Of a stretch of 43,139 bases of DNA, positions 10,725-22,183 are shown piece by piece. The notes below the pieces were generated by a model, which saw only the letters and a program-made list of their open reading frames with translations, searched no databases and was not told where the DNA came from. Each line of letters starts with the position of its first letter. Within the stretch, counting starts at the first letter, position 1. The stretch covers positions 1-43,139 of the forward strand of contig JAAAJB010000294.1 of NCBI GenBank assembly GCA_016098155.1, in the 5' to 3' direction. A program made the translations under genes and the position numbers. Origin of the DNA: Actinomortierella ambigua (Eukaryota; Mortierellomycota; Mortierellomycetes; Mortierellales; Mortierellaceae).

Positions 10725-12995
10725 TTATACCCACGAGGCATAAAACATATCCATGTACCTATTGCCGCCGGGTCGTGCTAAATAGAAACGAAGTCCCTTC
10801 CATTCGTTCGTGCGATATTCTTCGTCCGGGGCTCGAACCAAGCCCAACTCTTCAAGGGCCGATGTCTGTTCAAGCCCGGATTCGACCAAATGTAGCTGTG
10901 GATGATGATATCTCGTCATAGTCACCAGATCCATGTCGGTACAGTTCTCATATTTGGCTTGTGTACTGAGCCTGAGTTCTACAAGACCTGGGAATGCCTG
11001 CACGAGTCGACGCAGCTCGTCGCCATCGAAGATCAAATTTCCTAGCAGTTTGACACGCTGCATGCTGGGGAATACAGTCTTTGGCCCGCTTTGTTGTTGT
11101 TCTTGCTGCTGCTGAAGTGGCGACTGTTGCTGAGTTTGCTGAGTTTGCTGAAGCGGTGGGTGGACAGTTTCCTGGTTGTCAGGAAGGTCGGGGACGTCAA
11201 TGCCCTTCATACTCAAACGGTATGGCATGGAAATGAAGCGGTTATCAATAGTGATACCTGAGAGGCAGGGACAGTCATGGAGGATGGAGAATTGAAAATT
11301 GACAATGCGAGGATCAAGCTCCAAATGGAGATGCTGCAAGGAAGGCAATGACCATGACCAGGTCCATGGGAACAGGGTGAGGGGTGAGACTGGTTCATCG
11401 CTACTGATTCTGCTACAGGTGTCGTCGTCGTTGTTGTTGAGCTGTTGGTGGTGATCAGTGTGGTTGTTCAGGAATCCGTCGGCTGCAGCGAAGTCAATAT
11501 GCACGGAGAAGGTTTGCAAACTAGGCAGTTCTTTGAGCGATGTTGGGTCAAAGAGAATCACGGCTGCAGAAGAGAGTCGTAAATATTGCAGTGACCGATG
11601 GCGGATCCGCAGACCAGTACCGTGACGCACCGAAGCATGACCGCTCAGCGGCAAATCTAAGCACAGAGATAGGTTGTTGAGACGAGGGGCTCGATCCAAA
11701 GAACTACTGATGTCGATAAGTGATCCCCATGGAACAGATAGATCCAACTTGCGAAGTCGAGGGAAAGGAACGGGTAGCTCCCACCATGGCCTGGATAGCG
11801 GCGTGGATCTGTAGATGCGCAGCCTGATGTCTTCCATCGAATGAGAGAATCCACGGAGGGCCTCGTCAATGGTCCTCACAAACCATTCCGAGTTGCCGGT
11901 AAGCGAGGAGTGGGTGGTGGTTTCGTCGGGGTTAGGGTCGGGTTCGGTCGCAATGAATCCAAAAACCATGTCTAGCATTTTCGGAGCCACCAATGGACAC
12001 CTAGGTTGGCCAGGCTGTTGTTGGTATTGCTGCTCGATCTCGTATGGGGCCCAGGAGAACAGATTGCTGTCTGCTCTATCCATCTCAGCATGAATCGAGC
12101 GCATCCATCGGCATCTCTGGAATATCTGGGGCTTGGAAAGATCAGGGTAGCATTCTCTGATTGCTCTCAATACGTCATCTCTTTCGGCGAGGAAAACATC
12201 CTCGACGTGTGTAAGCTCGCGATCAATGGGCCTGTCAAGAACCATCGTTGATCCATCGGGGCAAGGGATCGTGAGAGGCAGAGGCATGAGCGGAGGTAAC
12301 AGCGAGAACACCCCCAGCTTTTTGACAACAGTAGAAGGCAACGCTTGATAGTACTCTTGCTGAAAAAGATTCTCATTGAGTACGCAATCGACAAGCCGAT
12401 TGGTGCCGTGATGATGCTGGATGGCCAAGATAAGAGTCTTTACTAGCTCGACACTCCCTTCCCAGTCGCCAAAGAGATGAATCTTGACGATCGAAGACAT
12501 TTGTGGGGCCAAGGTGATGTACCGCTCGATATCCTTCGCCCCAATCGCCACCTCCTGAATGAATGATGGAGAGTGTCCCACGATGGCGTAATGAAGGACA
12601 TCGGTCAATGGCCGAGAGCACGCATTTGCCTTAGTCCAGAATATCTCGCGACACTCCCACGTGTCGATAGCATTGAAGAGCATGGAGAGCGTACGGATGC
12701 ACTCGAGGTAGTCGACCATCAGCGGAGGGCCGAGCTCTGATCGAAGAGGTGCACCGAGTACTTGACGTAGGACTTGAGTGTCACTGTCATTAGCTGGAGA
12801 CAGTGATAAGAGGCCGCGAAGGACGACAAGAGGCTTAATCTGGTCATTCACAGCATAGCGAAGTGGATCACGGTAGAGCTGTTGGACAGCCAAGCGGAAG
12901 ATGCCTCTGCTGACGGTCAGCAGCCGAAAGAGATCCTGAGGATCGTCGATATGTTCAAGGACGATGATGAAGCATTCGTCAGGGAGTGGGATCAT
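10725..12995 (-). CDS. F-box protein with LRR-like C-terminus
   Basis: From ATG 12995 the product is 756 residues. The F-box opens the protein: IPLPDECFIIVLEHIDDP, then LFRLLTVSR and LYRDPLRY (residues 1-45). Known F-box proteins bind Skp1 and recruit substrates to SCF ubiquitin ligases. The rest has irregular leucine-rich repeats (for example FPRLRKLDLSVPW near the middle) and a glutamine-rich insert (about residues 640-665). The open frame continues 59 codons upstream to 13172, but that part is cysteine/phenylalanine-rich and lies inside a duplicated leader sequence. I therefore chose 12995, where the F-box begins and where the paralogues at 33792 and 36102 also begin. It is homologous along its length to that tandem pair, but diverged. 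Confidence 0.88.
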   Translation of the reverse strand: MIPLPDECFIIVLEHIDDPQDLFRLLTVSRGIFRLAVQQLYRDPLRYAVNDQIKPLVVLRGLLSLSPANDSDTQVLRQVLGAPLRSELGPPLMVDYLECIRTLSMLFNAIDTWECREIFWTKANACSRPLTDVLHYAIVGHSPSFIQEVAIGAKDIERYITLAPQMSSIVKIHLFGDWEGSVELVKTLILAIQHHHGTNRLVDCVLNENLFQQEYYQALPSTVVKKLGVFSLLPPLMPLPLTIPCPDGSTMVLDRPIDRELTHVEDVFLAERDDVLRAIRECYPDLSKPQIFQRCRWMRSIHAEMDRADSNLFSWAPYEIEQQYQQQPGQPRCPLVAPKMLDMVFGFIATEPDPNPDETTTHSSLTGNSEWFVRTIDEALRGFSHSMEDIRLRIYRSTPLSRPWWELPVPFPRLRKLDLSVPWGSLIDISSSLDRAPRLNNLSLCLDLPLSGHASVRHGTGLRIRHRSLQYLRLSSAAVILFDPTSLKELPSLQTFSVHIDFAAADGFLNNHTDHHQQLNNNDDDTCSRISSDEPVSPLTLFPWTWSWSLPSLQHLHLELDPRIVNFQFSILHDCPCLSGITIDNRFISMPYRLSMKGIDVPDLPDNQETVHPPLQQTQQTQQQSPLQQQQEQQQSGPKTVFPSMQRVKLLGNLIFDGDELRRLVQAFPGLVELRLSTQAKYENCTDMDLVTMTRYHHPQLHLVESGLEQTSALEELGLVRAPDEEYRTNEWKGLRFYLARPGGNRYMDMFYASWV

Positions 12996-13016
12996 TGGAG
13001 AGTGAGGGATTGGGAA

Positions 13017-13224
13017 GTTGAGGTGTAGTGGGCAACAGAAAGAGAGGAGAGGAAGATTGTCCTGCAATTTAAATGCTCTCACAGTGGCAAAAAAAAACAT
13101 AAAAAAAAGCCACTGCATCATTATACAAAGATAGTTGAGGTGTAGTGGGCAACTATAGATTTCTGCTCTCACAGTGGCAAAAAAAAAAAAAAAAAAAAAG
13201 CCGCTACCCCATTATACAAAGGTA
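13017..13224. repeat. Tandem duplication in the F-box gene leader
   Basis: Two direct copies lie side by side upstream of the F-box start: 13017-13133 and 13134-13224. Both begin GTTGAGGTGTAGTGGGCAAC, contain GCTCTCACAGTGGC followed by a long A run, and end with ATTATACAAAG. Copy one has an extra 20-odd bases and a mixed A run; copy two has about 21 uninterrupted A. In copy one CAGTGGC and GCCACTG flank the A run and could pair as a stem. The duplication sits in the probable promoter or 5' leader. Confidence 0.85.
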
Positions 13225-13259
13225 GCCTCCGAAGCGTCTGATGACGAACCCAAATGTCG

Positions 13260-13750
13260 CTACGGGTCTAGCGAGCTAGAGCCACCTAGAGGCCGTCATA
13301 ATCCTTGAGGAGAGATCACGTCGAACGAGAGCTTTTCGAGCTGCGAGATCTGATCCCATATGCTGCCAACACCGAGGACAACTCCACACGCAAAAAAGTG
13401 GCTCTCAAGCGAAGAAGGAGACACAAGAGAGGAATTTCACACGCCATTCTAATGGTAAGCAATGATCCGTCGATCCCCAGAGTGAAGCGCTCGAGAAAAT
13501 GAACAAAGTCGCAGAGGGCATCATCAACTGGCTTCAAGATCCAGACATTCGTGTTGTAGACTTGATCGTAGCTGGCGACAGGCGCGTAAGTCGATAGGTC
13601 CAGCTCCTTGAAGCCCATCGGTTTAAATAGATGTTGTACCATCTCATAGACAGCCCAGGAGAACATACCATTTCTGAAACTGAAACGCGCATCTGTCCAA
13701 ATGCAACCAGAGAGGTCTGAGCGTAGGCATGAAGATCTAGAGGAAGTCAT
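13260..13750 (-). pseudogene. F-box/LRR gene relic
   Basis: A minus-strand frame at 13316-13750 reads FSWAVYEMVQ and then VDDALCDFVHFLERFTLGID. These match the order FSWAPYEIEQQ ... IDEALRGFSHSMEDIRLRI in the neighbouring F-box protein (10725-12995). Past 13340 the match continues in another frame as LEKLSFDVISPQGL, then a stop, then SSLDP, paralleling LRKLDLSVPWGSL ... SSLDRAP. The F-box itself and the C-terminal half are missing. It is best read as a truncated, frameshifted paralogue in the same orientation, left from an older tandem array. Confidence 0.7.
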
Positions 13751-15506
13751 AATCCACAGTGGTGAGCTGTAAGTGGAACAGGCGCATGTTTAGAGCTATG
13801 ATGTATTGGGCAACAGCGTGGCCGATGGTCGCATTCTGTGTCCAAAGTTGATACTTCAATGGGATACCTTATAGATCCGCGAAACGCCTATTGTCAGCTG
13901 ATCATTTTTCGCCTTACCACCCAGTAATCCTAATGACTCGAATTTTCTCCGCATGACAGCCGGCTACCTCCAAGCTCCGCGCGTCACCATTTGCTGTTAC
14001 AGATGCAGGAATCACTTGATCGAACGAAGTATTGGCCGGTGGCGTGATTGTCAGTTTGCTGACAACACTCTATTTCATAATCGTACATTCGTCTCCAGCA
14101 ATTTCGGAAATTCATGACAGATTCAAATATCCGCGCATTTTCATATCGTAAAAACGACTCCAGTACAATAGGGCCAGAATCATATACAGTTTTACATGTC
14201 TGTGTATATATCTTGGTGTCAATCGTGTGCCTGGCTACCACGACCATGTACACTACATTTACAGAAAAATCATCGTACGTATGTGAGTGGAGCAAGGAAA
14301 AGAGAAATATCAGGTGCGTGAGCGCGCGCCTATTTGGTCCACTTCTCTTTTTCTATCGTGTTGCGCGATACTCAAAATTGAATGGAGGAAAGACGATCAA
14401 GACCTTGCCAGGCGATACTGATGGACATTGAACATTTCCAAGTACCTGGACATTTACTCGGAGCATTTTCTGCGAGGGTTTCCATTCATACCTTTCCTTT
14501 CCTTTCCTTTCTTTCTTTTTTAAGGAAAGAAAAGGGAGCACGCAGTCTTACATCGCTGCTGAAAAAGCTCATTGCCTCAACGGTAACACGAAGCTTGCAG
14601 CAACATGTATGCATCGCTCTGTCAAAGGTGGTCTAGTGCGTAGACAAAACAAATCTGCAAAAGGAGAGGAGTACAGTCATGTTAGGGGGTCTACTCTCAT
14701 GGAGATGAACTTGTGGAGAACGATGTACGCAAATAAAGTTTCGATCACATCCTCTCGCCTTTTCCTCCGGATTACAAATGATTCTCCCATAAAAAAAAAG
14801 GGGGGGGGGCATCCAAAGAACTCTTGGTGGATTGATGGTTTATTTAGTTGTCCTTGCCTAGTTGGCTTATGTGTAGGGGAGGCTAGGCCTTTAACAGAAT
14901 GGTTTTGTGCGCATGCACAACACACCTTCCTCGTGCCAGATCGGCTCTCATTTGTTTGGGCCTGCTAGTGATTGGATACAATGACATCCAGGGGTGAAAA
15001 GGCAAAGTGGAGAAGACACTTGGAAATCCAAATAAGGTTCATCGTACATGTGTTGTGGAGAGGCAATACCCCCGCCAGAAGGGCAAACGGTCATCATGGC
15101 GAGTCGCACCGACTTTAAGCGTTTGCAGCACACGTGCGGTTAATATGGCTGCAGCAAACCACCCTGGCGTCAGAGAGCATACGGCTGGAGAAGACGCGCT
15201 GTACCGTCTAGAGAGGCATTGGGAAAAAAAAAGAGGGTGAAGATCGAAAGAGGCAGGAATGAGAGCGAGAGGGTGTGTGTGAAAGAGAGAGAGAACTGCA
15301 CATGTACAGTACATCTGTACAGCAGCTTGCTTGTAAATTTAAAGTTAAGTTGAATTTCGGAGAGGGAGTGAGAAGAAAGTACGACTGTCGCCCTTCCCTC
15401 CCCCCTCCCCCCCTCCGTTTTCTCCCCCCTCCCCCCCTCTCTATTTTTGTTTGGCACGGTGTGTAAATTTCAATCATCTCTCACTCAATCCAGCAACAGG
15501 CGAACC
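13751..15506. other. Intergenic upstream of the sphingomyelinase-like gene
   Basis: About 1.75 kb with no supported gene. It may include further decayed F-box sequence next to 13750, but I could not align it. An A9G10 homopolymer junction lies near 14791-14809, and a C/T-rich tract (15398-15440) precedes the sphingomyelinase-like start. No clear TATA box is seen close to 15507. Confidence 0.45.
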
Positions 15507-16628
15507 ATGCTGGCGCTAGCAAGGTACTCCGCGTATTTCTTCGCCACAGCAGCAGCAATGCTTGCCGGGAAAATCACCGACGACCATGGTGCCAAGAGCA
15601 ACCAACGTACCCTTTCCATCGTGAGCCACAACCTCTTTATGGTGTCTAAGAAGCTGGCTAATTGGGAGCAAGGTATGTATGTTATGCAGGATAAAAGGCA
15701 CCAGAATACGACAAATGACACCCAGCAATAGAGCAATAGAAGGATCCGAATCTAACCACATCTTTTGTCGTGGTGATCCTCAGAGACCCGAGCACGATTG
15801 ATTGTAGAGGCCGACTACATCAAGAACCGTGACATTGTGGTTTTGCAAGAAGTTTTTGATCCCCATGCTCGCCAGATTCTCAAGGCGGGACTCCTTCATC
15901 AGTATCCGTACCAGACAGACGTGGTTGGGCAGACCAAAGGCACACAAACAGCAAAGTGGGACTCTACAACAGGGGCGTTCGCCTCTTGGGCGCTCGAGAA
16001 TGGCGGCACCATGGTACTCTCCAAGTGGCCAATTTTAGAGCAGCGCCAGCATATATTCTCAAATGCCTGTGGCGTCGAAACGGCGTTCAATTTTGGTTTT
16101 GTCTATGCCAAAATCGACTACCCGGGCGGCCCCCTGCATGTCCTTGGAACGCATCTTCAACCACAAGATCCCTACTGCTTCCTTGTCGCGCCTGAGACAG
16201 TACGTCGCTCACAGCTACAAGAGATACATGCGTTCATGGCTCATCAATTGCAGTCGGATGGAGTATCACTGCTGTCCAACGATACTGTCATTTATGCTGG
16301 AGACATGAACATCATTCGCTCGTCGGCAGCTGAATATGCCTCCATGCTTCTTGCGCTAGAAGCGGTACCTCCCGATGAGTATGTTGGTCTTAATGCAACA
16401 TGGCATCCGCTAGAGAATGCTCTTGCAGGGTATTACTGGCCAAATGGGGGACCAGAGTTCCTCGACTATGTACTTCTGCACAACCAGTACCGTCGAAGAG
16501 TCATGCGTTCCAGGCTAGAGGCTCTCATGGCCAAATCTGGCCAGGAATACATGGTTGCCAGCGGTGACAGGTACCACGAACTGTCGGATCATTACCCTGT
16601 CCTCATGAGCATCGAGTTGTTGGTGTGA
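15507..16628 (+). CDS. Secreted sphingomyelinase C-like phosphodiesterase
   Basis: Two exons, 15507-15672 and 15784-16628 (phase-1 junction that rebuilds a Glu codon), encode 336 residues. The protein belongs to the endonuclease/exonuclease/phosphatase superfamily, nearest to neutral sphingomyelinase C, which hydrolyses sphingomyelin to ceramide and phosphocholine with a divalent metal. Visible motifs in order: Asn42 in SHNLF, metal-binding Glu78 in VVLQEVFD, His179 in GTHLQ, Asp229 and Asn231 in AGDMNI, Asp283 in EFLDYVLL, and the catalytic pair Asp324-His325 in SDHYPV. All expected catalytic positions are present, so it is probably active. Residues 1-21 form a signal peptide (alanine-rich, hydrophobic), implying secretion. 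Substrate could also be another sphingolipid (for example an inositol- or ethanolamine-headed one), since fungi contain little sphingomyelin. Confidence 0.9.
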
Positions 16629-19600
16629 TAAGGAATGGAGACGACAAAAGGATAGCATGCATGAAATCAACCACATCAATCATTTAGCCCCAGTGCGTGA
16701 AAAAAGAAGGAACGTTCTCTGAGCCGTCTGCAGAAGCACATGCCTGAAAACTGAGAGAGCAGAATACAAGTTGTTTTTTGTCCTCTTGTTTTGTTCTGTT
16801 CTGAGGAAAGTAAAAAGCTGTTGGTCTACTCTGTCGCCACACGAGGCTCTCAGAACCATGTTTGGCTGGTTGGTTATTTCACAGCAAAAAAAAAAAAAAA
16901 AAAGGTCATTATTCACTCCCGAGAGAGTGAGCGGACAAGCAGGAGTTCCTTTGTCAACCTTGTTGAACGACGGCTAGAGAAGGCCCCGAGTCCGCTCAGA
17001 CGTACGTCCATGCAGTCAAGTTTGTGTGCAAGCTAATCACTAGCCGCCTTTTTGGTTCTTCCCACTCTCTTCTGTACAAATAAAAAGAAGAACACGCATC
17101 TACAAACAAAGACACAGATAACATGATACTGACACGAATAGCGCGTCAATCTCTCGCCATCTCGTCTTCTGTTGTCATTTCTGACAGAGAGATTTGTCCA
17201 TGTCTATAGACAGAGCGAATCCAATGATCGAACAATAGCATGCATTGTGCGCACACCTTGGTGCCATACTGGTACTAGAAGTAGCATCACTACCCTATCC
17301 ATTGACAGGCATTCACGATCTTCGAAATCCATACTTCTGAGCATAGGGTTCATGTCCATGTTACACCTTTAAATTTTGCTCTCGTGGCCCTTTCCCCTCC
17401 GAACACATACACATACGCACATCGTACATACAAACAAAAAAGTGGTTAGCAGGAGGGGGGGCATTCAAGGTAGTTGCGATAGCCATGGAACAGGAATCTG
17501 AGCACGCTCATTGGTCATCTTCGTGTGGCCTGATCTTTTGGGAGGAGACGAGAGCCTCTTTCGCGTGATGCTCTCTCCATGTTGTAGGTAGTACACACCG
17601 CAATAAGGGTGAGAAACACGGCCGTTGGGGATTTCAGCTACCATTTCATATTGATTCTGACCCCGAGACACTGCAGCCGATCCAGCGCAAACCCACATGG
17701 GACAACTCCACCATGGTACAAAGCGGCTGATTTCTGTGAAATCCATCATTGTTGCTTTCACCCCACCCTCAAGCAGCCTCAAGCGCCCTCATTCACTGAC
17801 CGTCGGCTCGCGTCCATAGCAGCCTGTGATACGTTGCAATCAACATTGAAAGATTACCTACCAAAGTCCTTCTCTCTCTCTCTCTCCCTCTCTCTCTCTG
17901 ACAGAATGCATCCCCTTGCAGATAGTGGTCTCCTTTCTCTTCGCCCTTATACAGGAACAAAAAAGAATACGCATTGTAAAAGTGCTTATCATTGCGCGGA
18001 GGGACAGTTCCTCGGAGGAGACGAGTTACTACAGAAAACTCTCTATTGTTCAGATGGATAGCCAAAATGAAGGTGGCAGTAACGCACTATGGGTGCAGCC
18101 TAAATAGCTTGGCTTCCTCGCTGACTTTCACGATGGTATTCATAGCTTTCGATAGAAAACCAATAGGCCTTTGCACAGAACAATCTTCCAGGTAGACTAT
18201 TACTTCCTCTCACTGCCCTCTCCTGCCATGCAACCTTGTCAAGGTGTAGTACAGACTTTATTGGCACCCACATGAAGAGGGGATGTCGGTCGCCAATGCT
18301 CTTCATATGCTAGACTACTGGTTGCCCCTCTTCCCCCCTCCCCTCTCTTCACGTAGACTATGGTCATTTGTGCACTTCTGCCCACTCGCTTTGCTTTCTC
18401 GCTCCTCTCCCCTCATCTTACGCCATACGAATCAGAATTCTATTTTTTTTTTTTGGGCTGTGTAGAGTACTCCCTCTCTTGCCTCAGCCTCTGCCTCTGT
18501 CTGCGCACGACCATATATTTCTGGCAGCTTCAGAGGAGTGTCGTTGGGAGGAGAGTGAAAAAAGGCAAAAAAAGTAAAAAGCGAATAAGGCGGGTACTTG
18601 AGAAGTGTATATCTCTCCCATTCCCACTTTAGCATTCCCATCTTGGTTTCATCTTGCCCGCCCTTGGTAACGACAGGGAGAGACAACCAACAAGGTAAGT
18701 TTGCCCTGCGCGCGCGACACGCAACGTCGGTCTGAATGTCTGATTGAGAAAAGAAGAGTGAGAGGTAGTTTCCGGGATACAGTGCAAGGGCAAGAGAAGA
18801 TCGGGGATAACCACGTGAGCACCCTCACCTCAAAGTCTCTCTCTTTCGCTCGTGACAAAGAGTCTCACTACAAGTGACATGTCAATCGTCCTTGAAGGTG
18901 GGCGAAGGTACAGCCCAAAGCTGCGCTGCGCCGATCAACTGAGCCTTGCCCTTATTCTATCACCCCCCTCCTCACACGGATGATGCGCTGGGCATGTGGA
19001 TATATTATTATTGTAGGGGTGATTGTTTGTGGTTTCCACCATGCAACGGATGTGTGGCATTCATGCTTATTTGTCCAAGTTGCTGGTCCAGCTGGTGAAT
19101 CCACATGAGAGGTGGAAGAGAAACCACTCTTGACTCCATTTTTTTTTCTGTATTCCACGTGTAGAGTTGCTGTACCCTATTATCGGCAAGGGTTAGCCTC
19201 ATGCATCGATGTACCTTGTTGTACCACTACTTGAAGTTATATAGCTTTGGGGGTAGAGGCGGCTAGGTCCAGGGCCTTGGATAGAGGAGGAGGAGGAGGG
19301 AGGGTGGTTAAATGAAAAAAAAAAAAAAAAGAATGGTGGCGGTTCGGGTCCATCTCACAGGGCTCTTTGAGCGGATAGTTTTCCTTGGGCCTTGAGCCCT
19401 GTCGTTGCTTACGTTGGGCTGCTGCTCTGTTGGCAGGGATTGTTCCCTGCTTGTCAGCAGCAGCAGCTGAGCTGACTTGCTCTCTCCCTTTCTCTCTCTC
19501 CACGAATCGCTCTCTCTCTTACTTTCTACGTACAGTCCCGCAATGTACAAGGCAATAACCATTTGTAAAGGTAGAAGTGGGACCAGACAACACAAACAAC

Positions 19601-20814
19601 ACCAACCTCTGCCAAAAAAAACAACACCAAATGTCGTCCTCCCATCATTCTCTTGTTCCTCTTTCTCTTTCTCTGTCTCTCTCTCTCCCTCTCTCCCAGC
19701 CTGTTGGTAGATCGGGAGGGCAGCATGTACTGTACATTCCTCCACAGCGAGCCAGTGGCGGGGAGCCAAACGAGAAAGGGAGCACTTTGATACATGCCCA
19801 TTGGAACGACTCGTTGCCGAAGGACAAAAGATGCTCTCAGGTCATCTGACTTGTCCCCTTTCCCCCGTCCTGTCATTCCTCCCACACTGAGGAAAAGACG
19901 AAGAGAAGGAGCGAACTTTGATCGACACACAGGCTGCAGGATGTTTGGTGTGACAATGACGACCACGACTACCATCCTACTATCACTTCACCATCCTCCT
20001 CTCCCCCCCCCCTGCATGTTGTGCGCGGGATGGGTCATGGCATACTTGTTCCATAAGAGGAGCAAGTAGAAAAAGAGATAACCTCCTTCCTTCTCCTTGT
20101 TCAAAGGCCTTGATCGTGTGTGTGTGCATGGTATGACCATGGAATGCGTGGTTTTTGTTGTCCCATCCTTCCGCACTTTTTTGTTGTTTTCAGTTGACCT
20201 CCTCTCCTCATGTCACGGATCTTTTCCCTTTCCTCACGATACAACAACCTGTCTTCTAATACACAGCAACTGTCTTGCTTTCGTGTTTCTAGCCTGCAAG
20301 TTTCAGTCACGTCAGAGATATCCTTCTTCCCGTTGAGCCATTTGCACACAATGGTCCAGACACATCAACAAAAAGACCCATGCATCGCCCTTCCTGCTCC
20401 TATTCCCCTGTCTTCCTCTCTGTCCGAAAAATTCTCGTTGGATCTTGGGATGTAATGTCTTGGATGTGAATGCAAAAAAAAAGACAGAGAGGAGAGGGGA
20501 GGGGAGGTGAGGGGAAAGGGGGAGGGAGGGGGCAGGAGGGGGAGGAGTACATGTTGGACAGAATCCAAACAAGCCATGTTGCAGCTGCATTGGGGTGACT
20601 CGAGTCCTCGGCGAAGAGCCCTCATTTGGTATGCGAGGTTGGCGAATACACGCATGCAACCACACAGCAACATGACACAGACGCATTTTTTTTTTCACCG
20701 TGTTCCCCGGAAAAGTAAGAGAGAACTTTTTTTTCGAGCGAGAGAAACCCGATGTTGTTCATTTCCCGCAACCTTACCCTGCTCACCATTTTTTTTTTTG
20801 TCTTTTTTGGCTCA

Positions 20815-21141
20815 GAGGGGTATTCAGTTCTAAAAATCCCAAAATACTAAATTTTCCAGATACGGATGAGGGTCAAGTCAGAGTTTCGAACTGTGGCTTA
20901 AAAGTGATGGTGACCCTCGGCCTGCTCTTGATTTCTCTCCAAAAAGGGGAATTAAGAAGTAGGAAAGTAAATATTGAAAAACAATATTGATTTTACGAAA
21001 AAATGATTGGATCTCGTTGATTTCGTACTTTTGACTCCCAAACTTTAATGGCTCACAAAAAAGGGAATCGACACCAAAATAACCCATCGTGATTGGCTAA
21101 CTCCCCAGTACGAATTCGTCTTTCGTAATTGAATACCCCTC
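20815..21141. mobile_element. Candidate MITE with terminal inverted repeats
   Basis: The left end GAGGGGTATTCAGTT (20815-20829) is the inverse of the right end AATTGAATACCCCTC (21127-21141), with one mismatch in 15. CAG occurs immediately outside or overlapping both ends (20813-20815 and 21141-21143), compatible with a 3-base target duplication. The interior is about 300 bases, more AT-rich than the flanks and without coding capacity. Size, ends and lack of a gene fit a non-autonomous DNA transposon. I cannot assign the superfamily. Confidence 0.65.
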
Positions 21142-21765
21142 AGGACTCATGATGTTGTGCTAAAGGTTGGTGGGGGAGGGGAAAGGGCGTGTGTGTTGTT
21201 CTTGATGCCAATGAGGTTTTACAATGGTGTCATGTTGTCGTTGTCCACAACATCTATCCCCACACTTGGCATTCGGAGAAGAACAAAAAAGGAGGGAAAG
21301 AGGGAGGGAAAGAGGGAGAGTCTGGGGCATTGCCCATGGGTTGTGCCCTGAATCCGAATGTTTGATAGACGATGTGATATATATTGGCATATTAGATAAA
21401 CGCCCAGATCTGTGTTGTGATCTGCCTATTGGAAGGATGATTCAGATCGTAGTGAAGGAGATGGCACCGCAGCTTGATGGGGAGGGAGTGATGGTGGTAG
21501 TCTTCCTCACTCTTTGGTGGAGGATGGTGACCTTTCTTGTTCTCTCCATGATCCATGATCCATGATCCAAGCGTGGCTTGGACTTTTTTTGTTGATTGGC
21601 TGACTGAAGGGGAAGGGGAGAGGAGAGAGACGGCTGTTCACCCTTTCACCGTGCACCTTCTCTCTCTCTCTACAGGCTTAGATGTGGTATGCGAATGCAA
21701 GATTGCGGCATTGGGTAACAGGCAGACCCACCCATCCACTTGGTATTTGGTATGAATAATAGGAG

Positions 21766-21788
21766 GCAGCAGCAGCAGCAGCAGCAGG
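21766..21788 (+). repeat. (CAG)n microsatellite
   Basis: Seven uninterrupted CAG units in non-coding sequence, followed by an A run. A simple length-variable repeat with no coding frame attached. Confidence 0.8.
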
Positions 21789-22070
21789 AGAAAAAAAAAG
21801 GGAGGGAGGGACAGAGGGGAGCATGAATGGGTAGAGGTAGAAAGGGTGCTTACTTGGATGCTAGCCCTGCTCGATTACACATTGCTATACACGCGCAACG
21901 GATGGTGGGTGACCTTTCACAAGACATACTCACCCTTTTTGCATTCTCTGCCTCTTCTCATTCTCTCTTGCATAGCAGCAGGATCAGGGAGAGAAGGAGA
22001 GAAGGAGGAAGAGGGGAGGGAGAGATAATAATGTCAACCAATGCGCAGAACCAAACATGGTGAAAGTCCG

Positions 22071-22183
22071 CGCGCTCTCTCTCTCTCTCTCTCTCTCTTT
22101 GTCGCTCGCAGAGTGAGCGAAAGAGTGAGTGACAATGTGAGTGACAAGGTGAGTGACCAAGAGAGAGAGAGAGAGAGGAGGGA
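22071..22183. repeat. CT/GA inverted repeat with GTGAGTGACAA tandem units
   Basis: A CT run of about 28 bases is followed by GTCGCTCGCAGAGTGAGCG, three imperfect GTGAGTGAC units, and then a GA run of about 18 bases. The CT and GA runs are complementary and the GCTC/GAGC pair lies inside, so the whole block could fold into a hairpin if transcribed. Confidence 0.6.

Noticed and set aside
12996..13172. 59-residue upstream extension of the F-box protein with a hydrophobic stretch
   Set aside because: It lies inside the duplicated A-rich leader, is absent from the paralogues, and would put a membrane-like segment before an F-box.
17465..17782. 105-codon minus-strand frame with fairly protein-like composition
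   Set aside because: No family match, no promoter, and no second exon that I could join to it with confidence.
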